Below, in pieces: positions 1-11,901 of a DNA stretch of 64,000 nt; position 1 is the first letter of the stretch, and every line of letters begins with the position of its first letter. Made by a program: the position numbers and the translations under genes. Location: the NCBI GenBank assembly GCA_016858145.1, contig JAEHOE010000100.1:248001-312000 (forward strand). Direction: 5' to 3'. Source of the DNA: Edaphochlamys debaryana (lineage: Eukaryota; Chlorophyta; Chlorophyceae; Chlamydomonadales). The notes below the pieces were generated by a model. That model worked only from the letters and a program-made list of their open reading frames with translations, made no database searches and was not told the DNA's origin.

Positions 1-3000
1 GCCAGCCAGTCGGGCCCGGGGGAGTGCCGTACGGCCGCCAGCGCCGCCAGGGCGTTAGTAAGGGCCCGGGGCTCCAGGTAAGCGATGCGGCGGTGCAGGT
101 GGGCGCACAAGTCCTGAGGCGCAATCGCAAGGAGATGCGGGTTGACTGATGAGTAATCTCAGGTCAAGACCGCAACGGTATAACGTGAAAACCACACAAA
201 GCTTGGCCCGGACTTGACAATTGAACTTGAGTCCAGTCCACAAGCAAGGGAAGCCACCACCAAGACCCGCCCCCGTGCCCCTCACCTCGAGCCACGCCGC
301 GTCCGGGCAGTGCCCCACCGCCGCCACCGCCCACACCTGCGCCGCCAGCGTCGGCCCGTCCGTGGTCCGAAACTGCGACCGGGCCTTCTCTAGCCAGCGA
401 CCCATCCAGACCTTCCCCGGCTGATATCCCATCGCGCCAACCGCCCACAATAGCTTGGCGAGATGGCGTGGAGGGAAGCAGGAGAGCCGGCCCGCGGCCG
501 CGCTGAGCAGCCGGTCCGCCCATACCGGGTGTGGGCGGTACGACATCTTGGCGACGCACCACGCGATCCCGGAGATCTGGACCTCGTTCATGGCGGGCAG
601 CGTGTGGAAGATCTGGACGAGCACGGCCTCCATCCAGGCCGGATCGGGCCGTACGCGCAGCTGCACCAGCGCGTACAGCGCCATCGACAGTTGGTGCGGC
701 TCCAACCGCCGTACTCGGCCCGCCAGGCAGGACAAGTACGACGCAAGGAGCTGCGGCGGCGGTGGCGGCGGCGGCGGCGGTTGGGACCTGGACGCTAATC
801 CCGTGCCCCATGCAGATTGCGGTGGAAACGCCAGGGCCGGCAGGGCATGCAGCGTGGCCGTGAGGTTGCCCGGCGTGGCAGATTCCAGCGTGTCGTATAG
901 ATTGTCGTACAGCGCCGAGATCAGGGAGGCCGGCAGCAGGGACGCGTACGGCTGCAGCGCGGTGGTCGCGGTGGCCAGGACCTGGGCCGAAGCAACAGGA
1001 GCAGGAGCAGGAGGTTAAGCCCCAAAGCCCCGCGACCAATTGGCTATGGGGTCCAAACGTCTCAATGACAATCAACCGCATCCAACCCAGCACCCCCCAA
1101 ATCCCACCTGGGGGCTCCACTCGGCCGCCGCCGCAGCGTTCGCGCTCCCAGTCCGCTCCTCGGCGCTCGGCGGCTCCGTCTCAGCCTCAACAGCTGCTGC
1201 TGCGGCGGCGGCGGCGCGGCGGCGGCCTCGCGTGGCGGCCCGCAGGCTCGCCTCCAGCCTCGTCGCCGCCGCCGCCACCGCGGATGGCGGCAGGCGCAGC
1301 TTGGCCCGGGCCACCGACCCCAGGAGGTACAGCAGGTCAGACACAGGGGTGACCGCCCCAGGGTCAGACATCGGTTCTGACCCTGGCCCCGGCTCCGACG
1401 CACGGGTGGCGCCGCCGCCAGGGGTGGAGGCCGTTGAGGCCGACGCGGAGGCGGAGGTGGGGGTGGGCCTTGCGGTAACAGCACGGGTCTCAATGAAGGC
1501 CCCACACAGCGGCCCCAGCGCCGGCGGCAGGGGCGCCCCTAGGCGGTGGAGGTCGCGCAGGAGGCACGACAGCCGCTCAGGCGTCAGGTCCACCTGCGCC
1601 TCTGCTTCCGCCTCCGCCGCTTCGGCGGCCGCTCGCAATGACGCCAAGCTGTCCCAGCTCTCCGCTCCGTCGGACGCTTCATCTGGAGACAGTGGCCCCG
1701 GTCCCAATGAGGTTTCACCTGCTGGATTCGGCTCCGGCGCCAGAGGGAACAGGCGCTGACGCTGCGGCGGTGTCTTCCGACCACCGCCCGTCAGCGTGGC
1801 CCCTGCTCCCACGTTTGCAGCCCCCCGGGTTTCGAGGGATTGGGACCCTGGTGGGCCAACCGCGAGCCGTACGACAGCCTCCGCCCGTGCCGCCAGCGCC
1901 GCCGCCAGCTCGGCCGGCGGCTGCGCCCTCATTCCCGCCAGCGCCGCCGCCAGGGCACAGAGCGCCGCCGGCGGCGCCGCCACAATCGCCGGCACCGGCA
2001 GCGCGGCGTACGCCGCCTCCATCACGTGGGCCGGCGGCGTACGGCGCATTTTACTAACGGCCGCCAGGAAGTCAACCACCAGCTCCGGCCGTTCGTACGA
2101 CAGGTCCGGCAGCAGCAGGGCGTACGAGCGAGCCAACAACTTGTCCGGCGGCTGTAGCGCGAGGTCGGCGAAGCAGCCCAACAGGTCAACCGCCTGCTCG
2201 GCGGACAGTTGGTTCAGCCGCTTCGACAGGGCGCCGTACGCGCCGTCGAGCCACGCCGAGTACGGCGGCCGTACGCGCAGCGCCCGCATCGCGGCCAGCA
2301 TGCCGTACACCTCGGCCGCGTCTGCGGCGCCCACCGTGAGCAGCGCCTGTGCGGCTGACAGGAAGTCGTGGAGCCATGGGTCTGGCGGTGGGTGGCGGGC
2401 GGCTGCCAGCGTCTCCAGACAACGCTGCGGAGAGCGGAGAGCGGCGGGCGTAAAGTGAGCACTGCCCGCAAGACCCCTCTGCACCTCTCTCACCTAAGCG
2501 GTCACCACAACCCCGCCTTCCATCAAGAGCGTTATACCTGAGCCATTCAACGTCTAGGGCCCGCTTGCCATTGCTGTATCGGCTCCCACAACACAGCCCC
2601 CCACCCTCGCTACCCCCCCAACCAACAACCGCACGCCCCCCGCCGCCCCACCTGCAGCTGCCCCGCGCCCATGCGCCCCAGCAGGGGCTGCACCAGCTCC
2701 GCCGCCTCCGCCAGCGCCAGCTCGTCCACCAGGCCCAGGCCCGGGCCCGGGCCCGCCCGCCCCAGGCCCACGCCGGCCCCAGCGGGAGGGCTCCCGGCGT
2801 CGCCGGCCTCCGGGCTCCCGGGGTTCAGGGCTAGGGGCTTCTGGCCCCGGCCCGCATCCCTGCTGGCCCGTGCCCTGCGCTTTGAGAAACGTGAACCCTG
2901 CCCTGACCCCTTGTCGTGGTCAAAAGAGGCATCGCCGGTCCGCTGGGCCGAGGGTCGAGGCCCTTCGCCGGCCCCTGCACCGCCAGCCCCCGGGAAAGCG

Positions 3001-4100
3001 CCGTCAGGGCCAGGTCGGGCGGACGAGGCCTTCCCGCCGAGGGACTCCAGCGGAGCCACCTCCTCAGCCAGGCGCAACAGCTGTACGGCAGCTGCCGCTG
3101 GCGACAGCGTGGCCCCCGCCCCGTGACCCTGCTGACGAAAATCTGCGGAGGCGAGGCCCCTGGATGGGTGCCTCGTCCCTTTCCCTAAGTCCGGTCGGCG
3201 ACTGCTGGAGGCTCCAGGGGCCCCACCTCCGCCACTAGCTGATGCGCTGGCCGCGGCGCCCGAGACTCTGGGCGTCCGCCAAGCAGCGCGCCAATCGATA
3301 CTGGGGATTCCAGCAACATCTGTGCCATCCGCAGCCCAGGATGCTGCAGCAGCGGCCAGAGACGCGGCCAGCGGAGTGCTCCTGCCACTACTTCCACTGG
3401 TGCTGGCAGAGGAGTGCGATGCGCGGCGGCGCAACAGCTGCTGCTTCAGGAGGTCATCGGCATCCCCAGCAGCAGCCCCTTCGGCATCCCCGCGGACAGG
3501 CCCGCTGTCGCCTCCGCCTGCTCCGCTGCCCCCACCCAGGGGAGGTAGAGGAGATAGTCGAGGGGGCCGCGGCAGCCCGGCGCGGCCGTGGACCAGGGGC
3601 TCGCGCTGCGGAAGGGTTGCGGAGGGCACCGCAGGTGAGTGCTTACGAGGGTGCCACGGAGATCTTCGATGGCGAGAGCCCTAGCCGGCCCTGCCATCAC
3701 CTCTACCGGCCAAAGGCGGTCTACATCTCTTATCAGCATGGATGCTTCACGCGGGGCTCTATAGCCCGGAAGGTCAGAACCGCTTGCGTGCAGCAACCCA
3801 TTGGGGCTCACCAGCACTACCACCGCGGCGGCCGAGCTTCGAGCCAAGCTTGTGGGACCACGCACGAGACTGCAAAGTTAAAAGGGGGCAGGACGCCCGT
3901 GGTCAGGGATGGCCACAACGCGAGGTCCACGCGCGGCCTCCATAAGACGTCTCCCATGCCGGTACCGTCAAAGAAACATACCTGATGCTTTGCAGCACCA
4001 TAGCGGATGGCGTCGCTCCAGCCCCTGGCCGAAAGCTCCACACCTCGACAGCAGCCGCCCTCTCACCACCGCCCAAGAGCTGTCGCTGCAGCACACCCAT
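1..4100 (-). CDS. OPR (octotricopeptide-repeat) protein, 3' end outside the window
   Basis: Likely an organelle-targeted RNA-binding protein of the OPR family, which in green algae controls stability, splicing or translation of individual chloroplast or mitochondrial RNAs. Exons on the minus strand by splice signals: 4100-3982, 3869-3701, 3605-2652, 2478-1108, 981-286, 113-<1; all phases agree. The N-terminus (about 100 residues, Arg/Ala/Ser rich) resembles a transit peptide, followed by a long Gly/Ala/Ser-rich linker. From about residue 420 come degenerate 38-40-residue helical repeats. Each carries an LxALAxL-type helix and a PxPxW-like motif, for example RPDPAWMEAVL, RPHPVWADRLL, QPGKVWMGRWL, CPDAAWLEV and PGPDWL at the window edge. 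A poly-Pro tract (CCG repeats near 760-785) splits the repeat region. The exon 2 donor is uncertain: an alternative at 3647 would leave a 41-nt intron. It is divergent from the next OPR/RAP gene. The family call is firm; the RNA target is unknown, and whether a RAP domain follows cannot be seen. Confidence 0.78.
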
Positions 4101-4659
4101 TACCTATGGTGATCTACGCCAGCGGGCCTACAAGTCGTGCAGCTGTCGGCGTTTGTGGCGACGCCATCCTCTTAGGTCACAAAGGCAGCGCACGGAGGGC
4201 TGCTTGATATTGAATGACGTTAAGAGGTGTATTGTACCTGTTGCATTTCGTCTGGGCCGCACAGACGTTGGGACCGACATGTCCGCTGGGGGCTCTGCCA
4301 CGAACCCGCGTTGCGAGGCGACCCGCACCCCGCACTCCCCCCCGGCCCCGGGCCCCGCTGCGACTCCACAACGTGCTTTACCCCGGCAGTGCAGTCTTAT
4401 GAGCTGCCAAGGCTGGCACGGAGCGCAGTTCTGAGAGCACGTTAGGGTATGGTGGATGCGCGAGCGGGGGTTAATAGTGGCTTGCTCTGAACACTTATTG
4501 CCCACACTCTACACCGTAACCTCTCGATTATCAGGTTAACTCTCGCATACGCGTCTGCGAGCTCCGACGCTTGCGATTCCCCGACCACAAATCGCTACCC
4601 GACACCCGAGCTGCCGATGACCACTTTCCACTGACCAGAAGTTCGCCCAGGCAGCAACC
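4101..4659. promoter_or_regulatory. Shared intergenic region of a divergent OPR gene pair
   Basis: About 560 bp separate the proposed start codons of two divergently transcribed OPR-type genes, so both 5' UTRs and promoters must lie here unless further non-coding 5' exons exist. Small open frames in this stretch have no supporting splice logic. I see no clear TATA box. The bidirectional-promoter role is inferred from geometry only. Confidence 0.4.
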
Positions 4660-7600
4660 ATGCTCTCAGCGGGGCGCGGCGCGCTCATCCGCGGCCGCCA
4701 TGTCTCGCAGCAACATGAGCGTGCAGCCTTGTGCACCTGTCGCGCCAAGCGCTATGTGCCTCCTGGAACACAGCGGAGGAAGGGCTCGGGGACGGCCGGT
4801 GGCGGGTCACGACCGGCACGGCAGACCAAACCCGCTGAGGACGCAGGTGCGGTCGTCGCTGCGCCCTTGCTCCCCGAGTCCCCGTCCCTCGCTCCGCTTG
4901 TCTCCTTGCCTTGTCTCCTCGCTAGTGTCTACCGTCCCTAAACCCACCCTCGCACTAAAGCAACACCACCAGCGTCAGACCTGACAGTCCCCGTCTTCCA
5001 TGCATGATTGCGCAGCCTTCATACGCACCTGCATACCCGCAACCGACTGTTGTGGCCGTATACCTGACGTAACCTCTGCACTGTCCTTTTGCTGTGTTTC
5101 GCCGACCCCGATCGCTGTGGCCGCAGCGCCCGACGAGCTCTTGGCGGAGCTGAACGCGGGCGGCGCCGGCTGGCTGCGGGAGGAGGAGGAGGCCGAGTGG
5201 GGGCTGGACGACGTCGCACGTGTGTAGGGGCCGGGGGCGGGGGCCGGGGCTGGCCGGGGAGGGGTCAAGCAAGTGAGGGTGTTGCCTGGTGCCGGAAAGG
5301 GTCGACCTTGCCGAGCTGTGACGCATGACGATTCTCTGATCTGGACCCACGCGGAACGTGGATTCGGGGACGGCGCTGGACCTCGCGGCTGGATTGGGCT
5401 GTGGTTGGGGGCCTTGGGGCAATGCTCATTGATACGCGTTGGGGTACCCATGACGTCCGTGCCTGGAGGGGGCACGCTGCAGCTGGGGGGTCCAGGGGTG
5501 GGGTCAAGGACGGGGCGGAACATCGGGGCTCGGTTGGGATGAGGCTTGTTTCTGATGGGTCCGGTCTTCCATACCACTCATCCCCTGACCGCAGAGCACG
5601 CCCGGGCCCGGGCCGCGCGGGAGGAGGAGCGCGCCACCAGGAGCGGTGTAGACCCGCGGGAGCGGCGGGGCCAGGGCGGGGCCGGCGGAGGCGCCGGCAG
5701 CGGCAGCGGCCCTGGCGGCGACGGCCGGCGGCGGCGCAGCCGGGACGTCGCGGGCCTGTCGGACGCCGAGGGCGAGGCCACTCCGATGGCGTCAGGGCTG
5801 GCGCGGGTTGCGGCGGCGGAAGAGGCGGGGAGCAGCGGCCGGGGCATCGGCAGCGGCGGTGGCAGCGCTGCGGTGGCGGCGGGCGTGGGGGTGGCGGCGG
5901 CGGCGGCGGGGCCGGGGTCGACGGCGGCGGCGGCGGGGGGAGCTGTGGTGGAGGTGGCGGCGGCGTATGCGAGGCGCAACCCGTCTGTGCTCGAGGTGGG
6001 CAGAGGGCGGGCCGCCGGGGGCACAGTTGCGACTCATCTGGGTGGGCCGTGTCGCCACCTGGCGGCAGAGTCCTGTGTCTATGCTGCAGCTGTGCCATCT
6101 GGTTGTTGTATCTCCCTAACCGGATAACAATGTTTGAACTTCTCAATCTGCAATCCCTTGGCCCCACCTCCAGGCGCTCCGGCTGCAGGGCGTAACGGTG
6201 CGGGTGCAGCAGCCCGAGCCTAACGCGGATGACGAAGACCAGGATCCTGAGTCCGGATCTATATCTGGATCTGCATCTGCATCTGGCAGGAACCGGAATC
6301 GGGGCCGGGACGACGACGATGGGTTCCAGGACTTCGACGCCGATGACGACCTCGATCTCAGCATGGATCTGGATCTCGCGGCAGATGAGGAACCTGGATC
6401 CAGCGGAGCTACTGCCAAGAAGGCTGGCGGCGCTGGGGCCGGCGGCGCCGGGGCATGGATGGACAGCCTGGCGGCGGCAGGCTTTAGCGTCCGCACGAAC
6501 GCCGCTGGAGAGGTCTTCTTAGAGAGGACTGTCACACGAAAGAAGCCCTCCGCTTCGACATCCGCGTCGGCCGCGGCGGCAGGGGCGGGGCCCACCCCGG
6601 AGTCGGGCGCCGCGACTGCCTCGCGGCGTGCCGCCGCCCCAACGGCACCGGCCGCGGGACCGGCGGCGGCAGCTTCGGCGGGATCGTCCACAGCCGCCGC
6701 CGCCGCCGGCGGAGCGCCAGCCGGCTCCGCGGCAGCGGCCGCTGCGGCACTGGCGCTGGCACGCCAGCGGGCTGCTGCCGCCGCCGCCGCCGGCTCCGCC
6801 GCCGCCACCGCGCCCTCCGGCTCGGCTGCCGCAGCAGCTGCTGCGCTGGCGGCGGCGCGGCAGAGGGCCGCTGCTGCCGCCGCCGCCGCCGGCCAGGCTG
6901 CGGCCCCTCCGCCGCCGCCGCTGGTTCCGCCTCTGCCGCCGCTGACCTCCCGCCCGGCTGTGGCGAAGGCTCTAGACGCTCTGTCCACTCCTCAGCAGGT
7001 GTGGGTCGGGGATGTAAGGGGCTCTGGGGGCCACCGATGGGGCTTGTCACGGATGCATGCGCGGGGCAGAGCCGTAGCGAGGGCCCCTGAGGGCCGAGCT
7101 CCCTACTGTCCCCATACCGCTTACCCTTTGTGGACAGAGCTCCGAGCTCCCTCGACCACGACCGTACCCTTTTTGGCGCATTACTCCCTCCCCTTCAAAA
7201 GCCATAGTCGCTTCCCCTTCGCCGCGCCGGGTGGCCACCCGTTCCCTAGGTGGCCACCACCTCCGTACTCGCGCCTTACTCGTCCCTTCCCCCTCACGCA
7301 CCCACCAACCGCCAACCGCCAACCACCCAGGTGCTCGACTTCCTGGAGCTGTCGTACCCCACGTGGGCGGCCAACGGTTACCGGCTGGCGGACCAACGGT
7401 CGGGCAAGCCGGTGGGTCGTGGGTGGCTTTACGCGGGAGGGGAACATCCGCTACAGCCTACCCTCTGCGCCCGACAGCCCCAGACCCGCTCGCTCTCCAC
7501 CCAACAACCTCCACCCACTGCCACCTCTCTTCACACTCGTTACCACCACCAACCATCCTCAACGTCTTCCTTCCCCGCCCGACCTGTCCCCACCTGTCCC

Positions 7601-10600
7601 CACCTGTCCCCACCTGTCCCCACCTGTTCCCACCTGTCGCCACCTGCCCCCCGCAGGTGCCCGCGCCCTCGCCCGCCGAGGCCGCCCACTGCCTCCGCGC
7701 CCTGGCCCTGACGGCGCGCCGTAGCGACATCGGCGGCCACCGCTGCCTGGATCTCGCCTCGGGGCGCGTGGGGCAGGGCCTGGCGGAGGCGCTGCGCGTG
7801 ACGCCGCCGCGCATCGCGCCAGAGCACGCCAGCGCCGAGCTGTCGGCCGCGTATTTCAAATCCGCGCAGCGGTTCTGGCTGGATCCAGCCGGGTCCGCCG
7901 CCGCGGCGGCGGCGGCGGGGAAGGGCAAGGAGGGGAAGGGCAAGGAGGGGAAGGCGGGTGGGGGCGAGGAGGAGCTTGTCGTACTCGACGCCGCCGGCCG
8001 TACGGCGGCGGTTGATGCCGGCGATGAGTACGACAGCCTGGTGTCCAAGTACGAGCGGATCTCGGCGGAGAAGAAGTCGAAGGGTCGCAAGAAGGCGAAG
8101 GGTCGCGGAACGCAGGAGCCAGAGCCCGGCGCTGCGGCGGCCGGGGCAACCTCGTCCGCCTCTTCGTCTTCTGCCGCCGCTTCAACTTCCTCGGCAGAGG
8201 CGGCAGCGGCGGCAGCAGCGGCGGCGGCTGAGCGGCATGCGGCGAGGGTGGAGTGCCTTGTCGGGGCTCTGTGGGGCCTGTCCAGTCTGGTGGGTTGGGG
8301 CCATGGGCGGGACGGGCCCACCTGGGCCCAAGCCTGGGTCCACTTCAGGTCAGAATCCCGGCCATTCCAATGGTGGGCTTCGGCTTGTCACGAGGGTCCT
8401 TCGAACCCGCATCGAATCGCTGCTTGGCTCCAGATCCCATTGCGATGCTGCCCATGTTAAATTCTTGCAGGGCGGCCCGCCGTACTTCTTGGTGGAGACC
8501 GAGGCACTGCTCGCCATCCTGACACGAACCCTGGCAGCGCCCGCGACAGCCCCCGCCACCCCCTCCCGGCCGGCACCCTCCCCCGCCTCCCCGCCCGCCT
8601 CCGCCTCGTCCGCATCCCCTCCCTCCGCCGCCTCTCCGGCCCCGGCCCCCGGCGCGCCGCTGGCGGGGTGGGAGGTGGGGCAGGTGCTGTGGGCGCTGGG
8701 CAACGCCCGCCACGTCAGCCCCCGGCTCGCGGACCTGGAGGAAGCTGCGCTGCGGGTGAGCGGCCGAGGGAAAGTCGCAGAGCCGAGAAGCACTGGTCGG
8801 GAAGCATCGTTCTGTGCTTTTTTCATTAGCACAGCAGACTTAGCAAACACACGGGGGCCTGGCAGGCACAAACAGAATCATGCAATTGCACGGTGATCCC
8901 AGCCACGCGCCCCTCACCTCCCTCCCCGAATTTCAAACCTTCCTCAGGCCGGCGGGTTGGCCGCCATGTCCCCCCGCGACGCCACACGCGTGCTGTGGGG
9001 CTTCGCCTCACTAGGCTACGCGCCCTCCCGTCTGCTGGGCTCGGCGGGGCCCGACTGGGCCTGGCGCGAGGCGGCGTCGGGCCCGGCTGGGCCTGGGGCG
9101 GGCGGCCGTGGCAAGAAGTGGTCACGAAGTGCGCGGGCGGGGCGGCCGGTTGGGCTTAGGCTGAATGGCCGGTGTGGTGTGGAGGCCCACATGCCCTTTC
9201 CTGCAAGCTGTGCTCGCTTCGCCTACCCTTGGCCATCCACTCTTCCTCTATTGACCTTGAACCCTGGGTTGCCTCCTCCACCCCACACCCCACACCGCAG
9301 CTGCGCGCGGCGACGTGCGGTCCTTCTCTCCCCAGCAGCTGGCTGCGGTGGTGTGGTCCCTCGCGGTCATGGGGCGGGTGGACTCGCCGCAGTTCAGGTG
9401 GGGAGGCGGGGTGGGGGGAGATGGATAGGAGGGGCAGGGAGGGGCTTGCAGCACTTCAGGTGTGGAGAGGTCGAGGGGGCGAGCGGGTGGGAGGGGGCGA
9501 GGATGGGAACCGCAGTTCATCAGGTGGGGCTGCTCGAGAGGCTGCGGGGTGGATTGGCGGGGGCGGGCGTGTGCGCTGGGTTTGGGCTTCAGGGCCGGGG
9601 TGTGGGCGGGCTGGGGACCTCCCTCGGGTCGTTAGCTCAGAGACGGCGCGTGTGGGCTGGAGCTGATTTGGACTGCAGATGCGGGTCGTAACCCGGCCCA
9701 GCGTGACTGGTGCGTCGTACGACATCCACACGTTAGCTCTGCCGTACTGCCGTACAGGTCGGCCTGGTCGTCGCTGCTGAGGCGCGCCGCTGAGGTCCCG
9801 CCGGCCGAGGCGGTCCTGACTCAGATCTGGCAGGCCAACCTCGCGATCCACTTGGAATCTAGCCTGGCGAGCTCCTCTGGATCTGGAACCAAGCCGGCGC
9901 TCCAACTGTCTGGATCCGCGCCTCGCGGCCGCGGCCGCGGCGGCGGCGTGTCGGCGGAGGACCTGACGGCGTCGGGCCTGGCGGCGGCGGCGGCGCCTCC
10001 GCTGGCGGCGGCGGGCCTGGCGGAGCTGGGGGTGGGGTCCGCGCCCTTCGACTCCGCCGCCGCGGCGGCGCTCTTACGTAAGGCGCGTGACGTGTTCCTA
10101 ACCGCCACGGCGGGCCTGCGGCGCAAGGTGCAGTCGGGCTACCAGCGCTCCATGGCCAACTGCCTGACGGGCATGCGCCTGATGCACCTGCTGGAGGACA
10201 ACTCGGCGGGTGAGGGGCGTTGGGTTGGGTTGGGGGGGAAGGATTCGGAGCCCAGGAAGGCGGGTTACGGCTGTGGGAAGGGGACCCTGCTTCCCTGCTT
10301 CCCGCCCGCCCACTTGTGCTCAGTCCGTCAGTCAGTGCTGAGGGTTGAGGCTGATAGGATCGGGTGGGCAGCATTGCTGCTGTGTAGGTGTAAAGGGAAG
10401 CAAGGATAGGCAGGCGCCGGAGGGAGCTGAGCCTTGGGGTCTGACCTTTCGACGCCGCGTCCCCCCCGTCACCCCCAGGCTACTCCGTGGACATCTCCCT
10501 GCCTCAGCTGCGCATCGCTCTGGAGGCCGACGGCCCCACCCACACCTCCCGCACCCCCGGCGGCGCCGTACTGGGCGCCACCGCCCTCAAGCGCCGCCAC

Positions 10601-11089
10601 CTGCAGGCCCTGGGATGGCACGTGATCAACGTGCCGTACAAGGCAAGCGGTTGTGCGGAGATCCTTGCGCCGTACACGTGTCGCCTGCAGTGTGCTGTGC
10701 GCCATACGCTTAGCGCACCCACTCATGGCCAAGGCTCGTTGACATCTCGATCCCCCTTCACCCCCGGCGCGATCTCGCTCAGCAACAAACAATCACCTTC
10801 ACCCCCCCGCCCCCTTCCGCTCCCTGATCTATCCCGTTCCGTTCCATCAGGACTGGGACCGGCTATCCTCGGACTTAGCGCGCAAGGACTACCTGCAGGT
10901 ACGCTTAGTCGCTGTTGTTTCGCCGCACCACTGTTCTCCCCGCTCGTCACCTATACCCTTCTTCTCTCGCCCGCGCCCCACCACCACCAGGAGCGCATCA
11001 ATGCGGCCCTGCTCAGCAATGTGCAGCTGGGGCCGGAGGAGGAGGAGAGGGCTTCGCGGGGGCCGGAGGCGCGCGGGGCCAAGGCGTAG
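4660..11089 (+). CDS. OPR protein with C-terminal RAP domain, 13 exons
   Basis: Predicted 1181-residue nucleus-encoded organellar RNA factor. Exons: 4660-4846, 5127-5219, 5595-5995, 6174-6998, 7331-7411, 7657-8289, 8471-8755, 8948-9128, 9301-9397, 9758-10209, 10479-10642, 10851-10898, 10991-11089; the phases close exactly on the TAG stop. The N-terminus (MLSAGRGALIRGRHVSQQ) is Arg/Ser rich with few acids, like a transit peptide. Low-complexity Ala/Gly and Asp/Glu/Ser blocks follow, then OPR/FASTK-like helical repeats in exons 6-10, for example VGQVLWALGNARHVSPRL, ATRVLWGFASLGYAPSRL and LAAVVWSLAVMGR. Residues about 1079-1150 form a RAP domain: SVDISLPQLRIALEADGPTH, then HLQALGWHVINVPYKDWDRL, with the expected basic, aromatic and DGP-H pattern. 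Such RAP domains occur in OPR and FASTK-type proteins acting on organellar RNA. The exon 8 donor (9128) is the least certain junction. Intron 11 would use a GC donor. Confidence 0.82.
7581..7650 (+). repeat. 10-bp intronic tandem repeat (cacctgtccc) x7
   Basis: Seven head-to-tail 10-bp copies, the first and last two slightly degenerate, fill the last part of the intron before the acceptor at 7656. The C/T-rich repeat doubles as the polypyrimidine stretch of that acceptor. Confidence 0.9.
10643..10850 (+). other. GC-AG intron inside the RAP domain
   Basis: The RAP reading frame runs ...VPYK up to 10642 and resumes with DWDRL at 10851. The 5' splice site is AAG|GCAAGC, a consensus-like GC donor, and the acceptor is CATCAG. 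No GT in phase restores the domain as well. The call is inferred from domain continuity. Confidence 0.6.
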
Positions 11090-11901
11090 CGTGGAGCCAG
11101 CCGAGCTAAATGGCTGGAGGAAGCAGATAGAAGATGGGGCGAAGGCTAGGGTGGAGTGAGGAGCTGCATGCAGAGAGCTAGACGAGTTGGACGTGCGCGT
11201 GTAGCGTGCGCAGGGGCTGACTGGGAGCGCTGCTGGCAGCAGGCAGCGGCGGCAGCTGCGGGATGGAGGCGTAGGGGGCGGCGGCAGAGGCTGAGGAGAG
11301 GGCAAGGATGCAGGCAAGGTGCGGAACCAGGTGGGCGCATGGGGCATACAAGACCGAGGTGGCAGGACAGGAAGGCGGAGGCGTGGTTACGCAAGGCCTT
11401 CTTGGTATCCGCGTAACCACCCATGAGAACCTTTCCATACCCTCACCGCGCCATGCCCTCGTGCCCTCGTTAAGGCATGACATGTCTGCCAAAGAGACGG
11501 AGACCCGCCGAAGCAAGGCGGAAGAGGCGTAAGAAACTTCGTCGAAGGCGCATGCACAGTCCTCAGTCTTACAGTGATGGACCCGGAGGGTTGCACCGCC
11601 CAGCACCCTAGCAGCCCAATACCGCTCCGAAACGCAAGGCCAAAACAGCATCGGTCAACAGCATTGCTCATCAGCCCGAAGTCATAAGACGTGATCACGT
11701 GTGATTATCCTAACATGTCCGGCAAAAGCGATACTACCCGTTGTCATAAGTCACCCATGCTTTCCACATGCTTTCGGCCGCCTCCTCCACGGGACGGGAC
11801 GGGACGGGACAGCTATCTTCTGCTAGCTATCAAGAGCTTCAAACAGCACAGGCTATTGTCGAAAGCCTTACGAGGCCTACACATAACTTACATAACCCTC
11901 C
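11090..11901. other. Convergent intergenic region
   Basis: The 3' regions of the RAP gene (plus strand) and the HYR gene (minus strand) meet here. It holds a perfect gggac x4 tract at 11791-11810. No coding potential with splice support was found. UGUAA, the usual green-algal poly(A) signal, was not seen on the plus strand for the RAP gene. On the minus strand it occurs near 11574 and at 11892-11888. Confidence 0.5.
11888..11892 (-). terminator. Candidate UGUAA poly(A) signal of the HYR gene
   Basis: TGTAA on the minus strand lies 10 nt past the proposed TGA stop. UGUAA is the typical volvocine poly(A) element, but a 3' UTR this short would be unusual. The copy near 11574 is an alternative. 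Confidence 0.3.

Noticed and set aside
1040..2458. Long plus-strand frames over the left OPR gene
   Set aside because: They are antisense shadows in GC-rich sequence. The minus strand shows OPR repeats with coherent splice phases.
3606..3646. A 41-nt intron in the left OPR gene (donor CTC|GTAAGC)
   Set aside because: It is phase-compatible but shorter than typical algal introns. A donor at 3700 gives a 95-nt intron with the same phase and is preferred.
8385..8425. tRNA T-loop-like ggttcgaa on the minus strand
   Set aside because: No matching acceptor stem, D-arm or anticodon arm around it, and it lies in an intron of the RAP gene.
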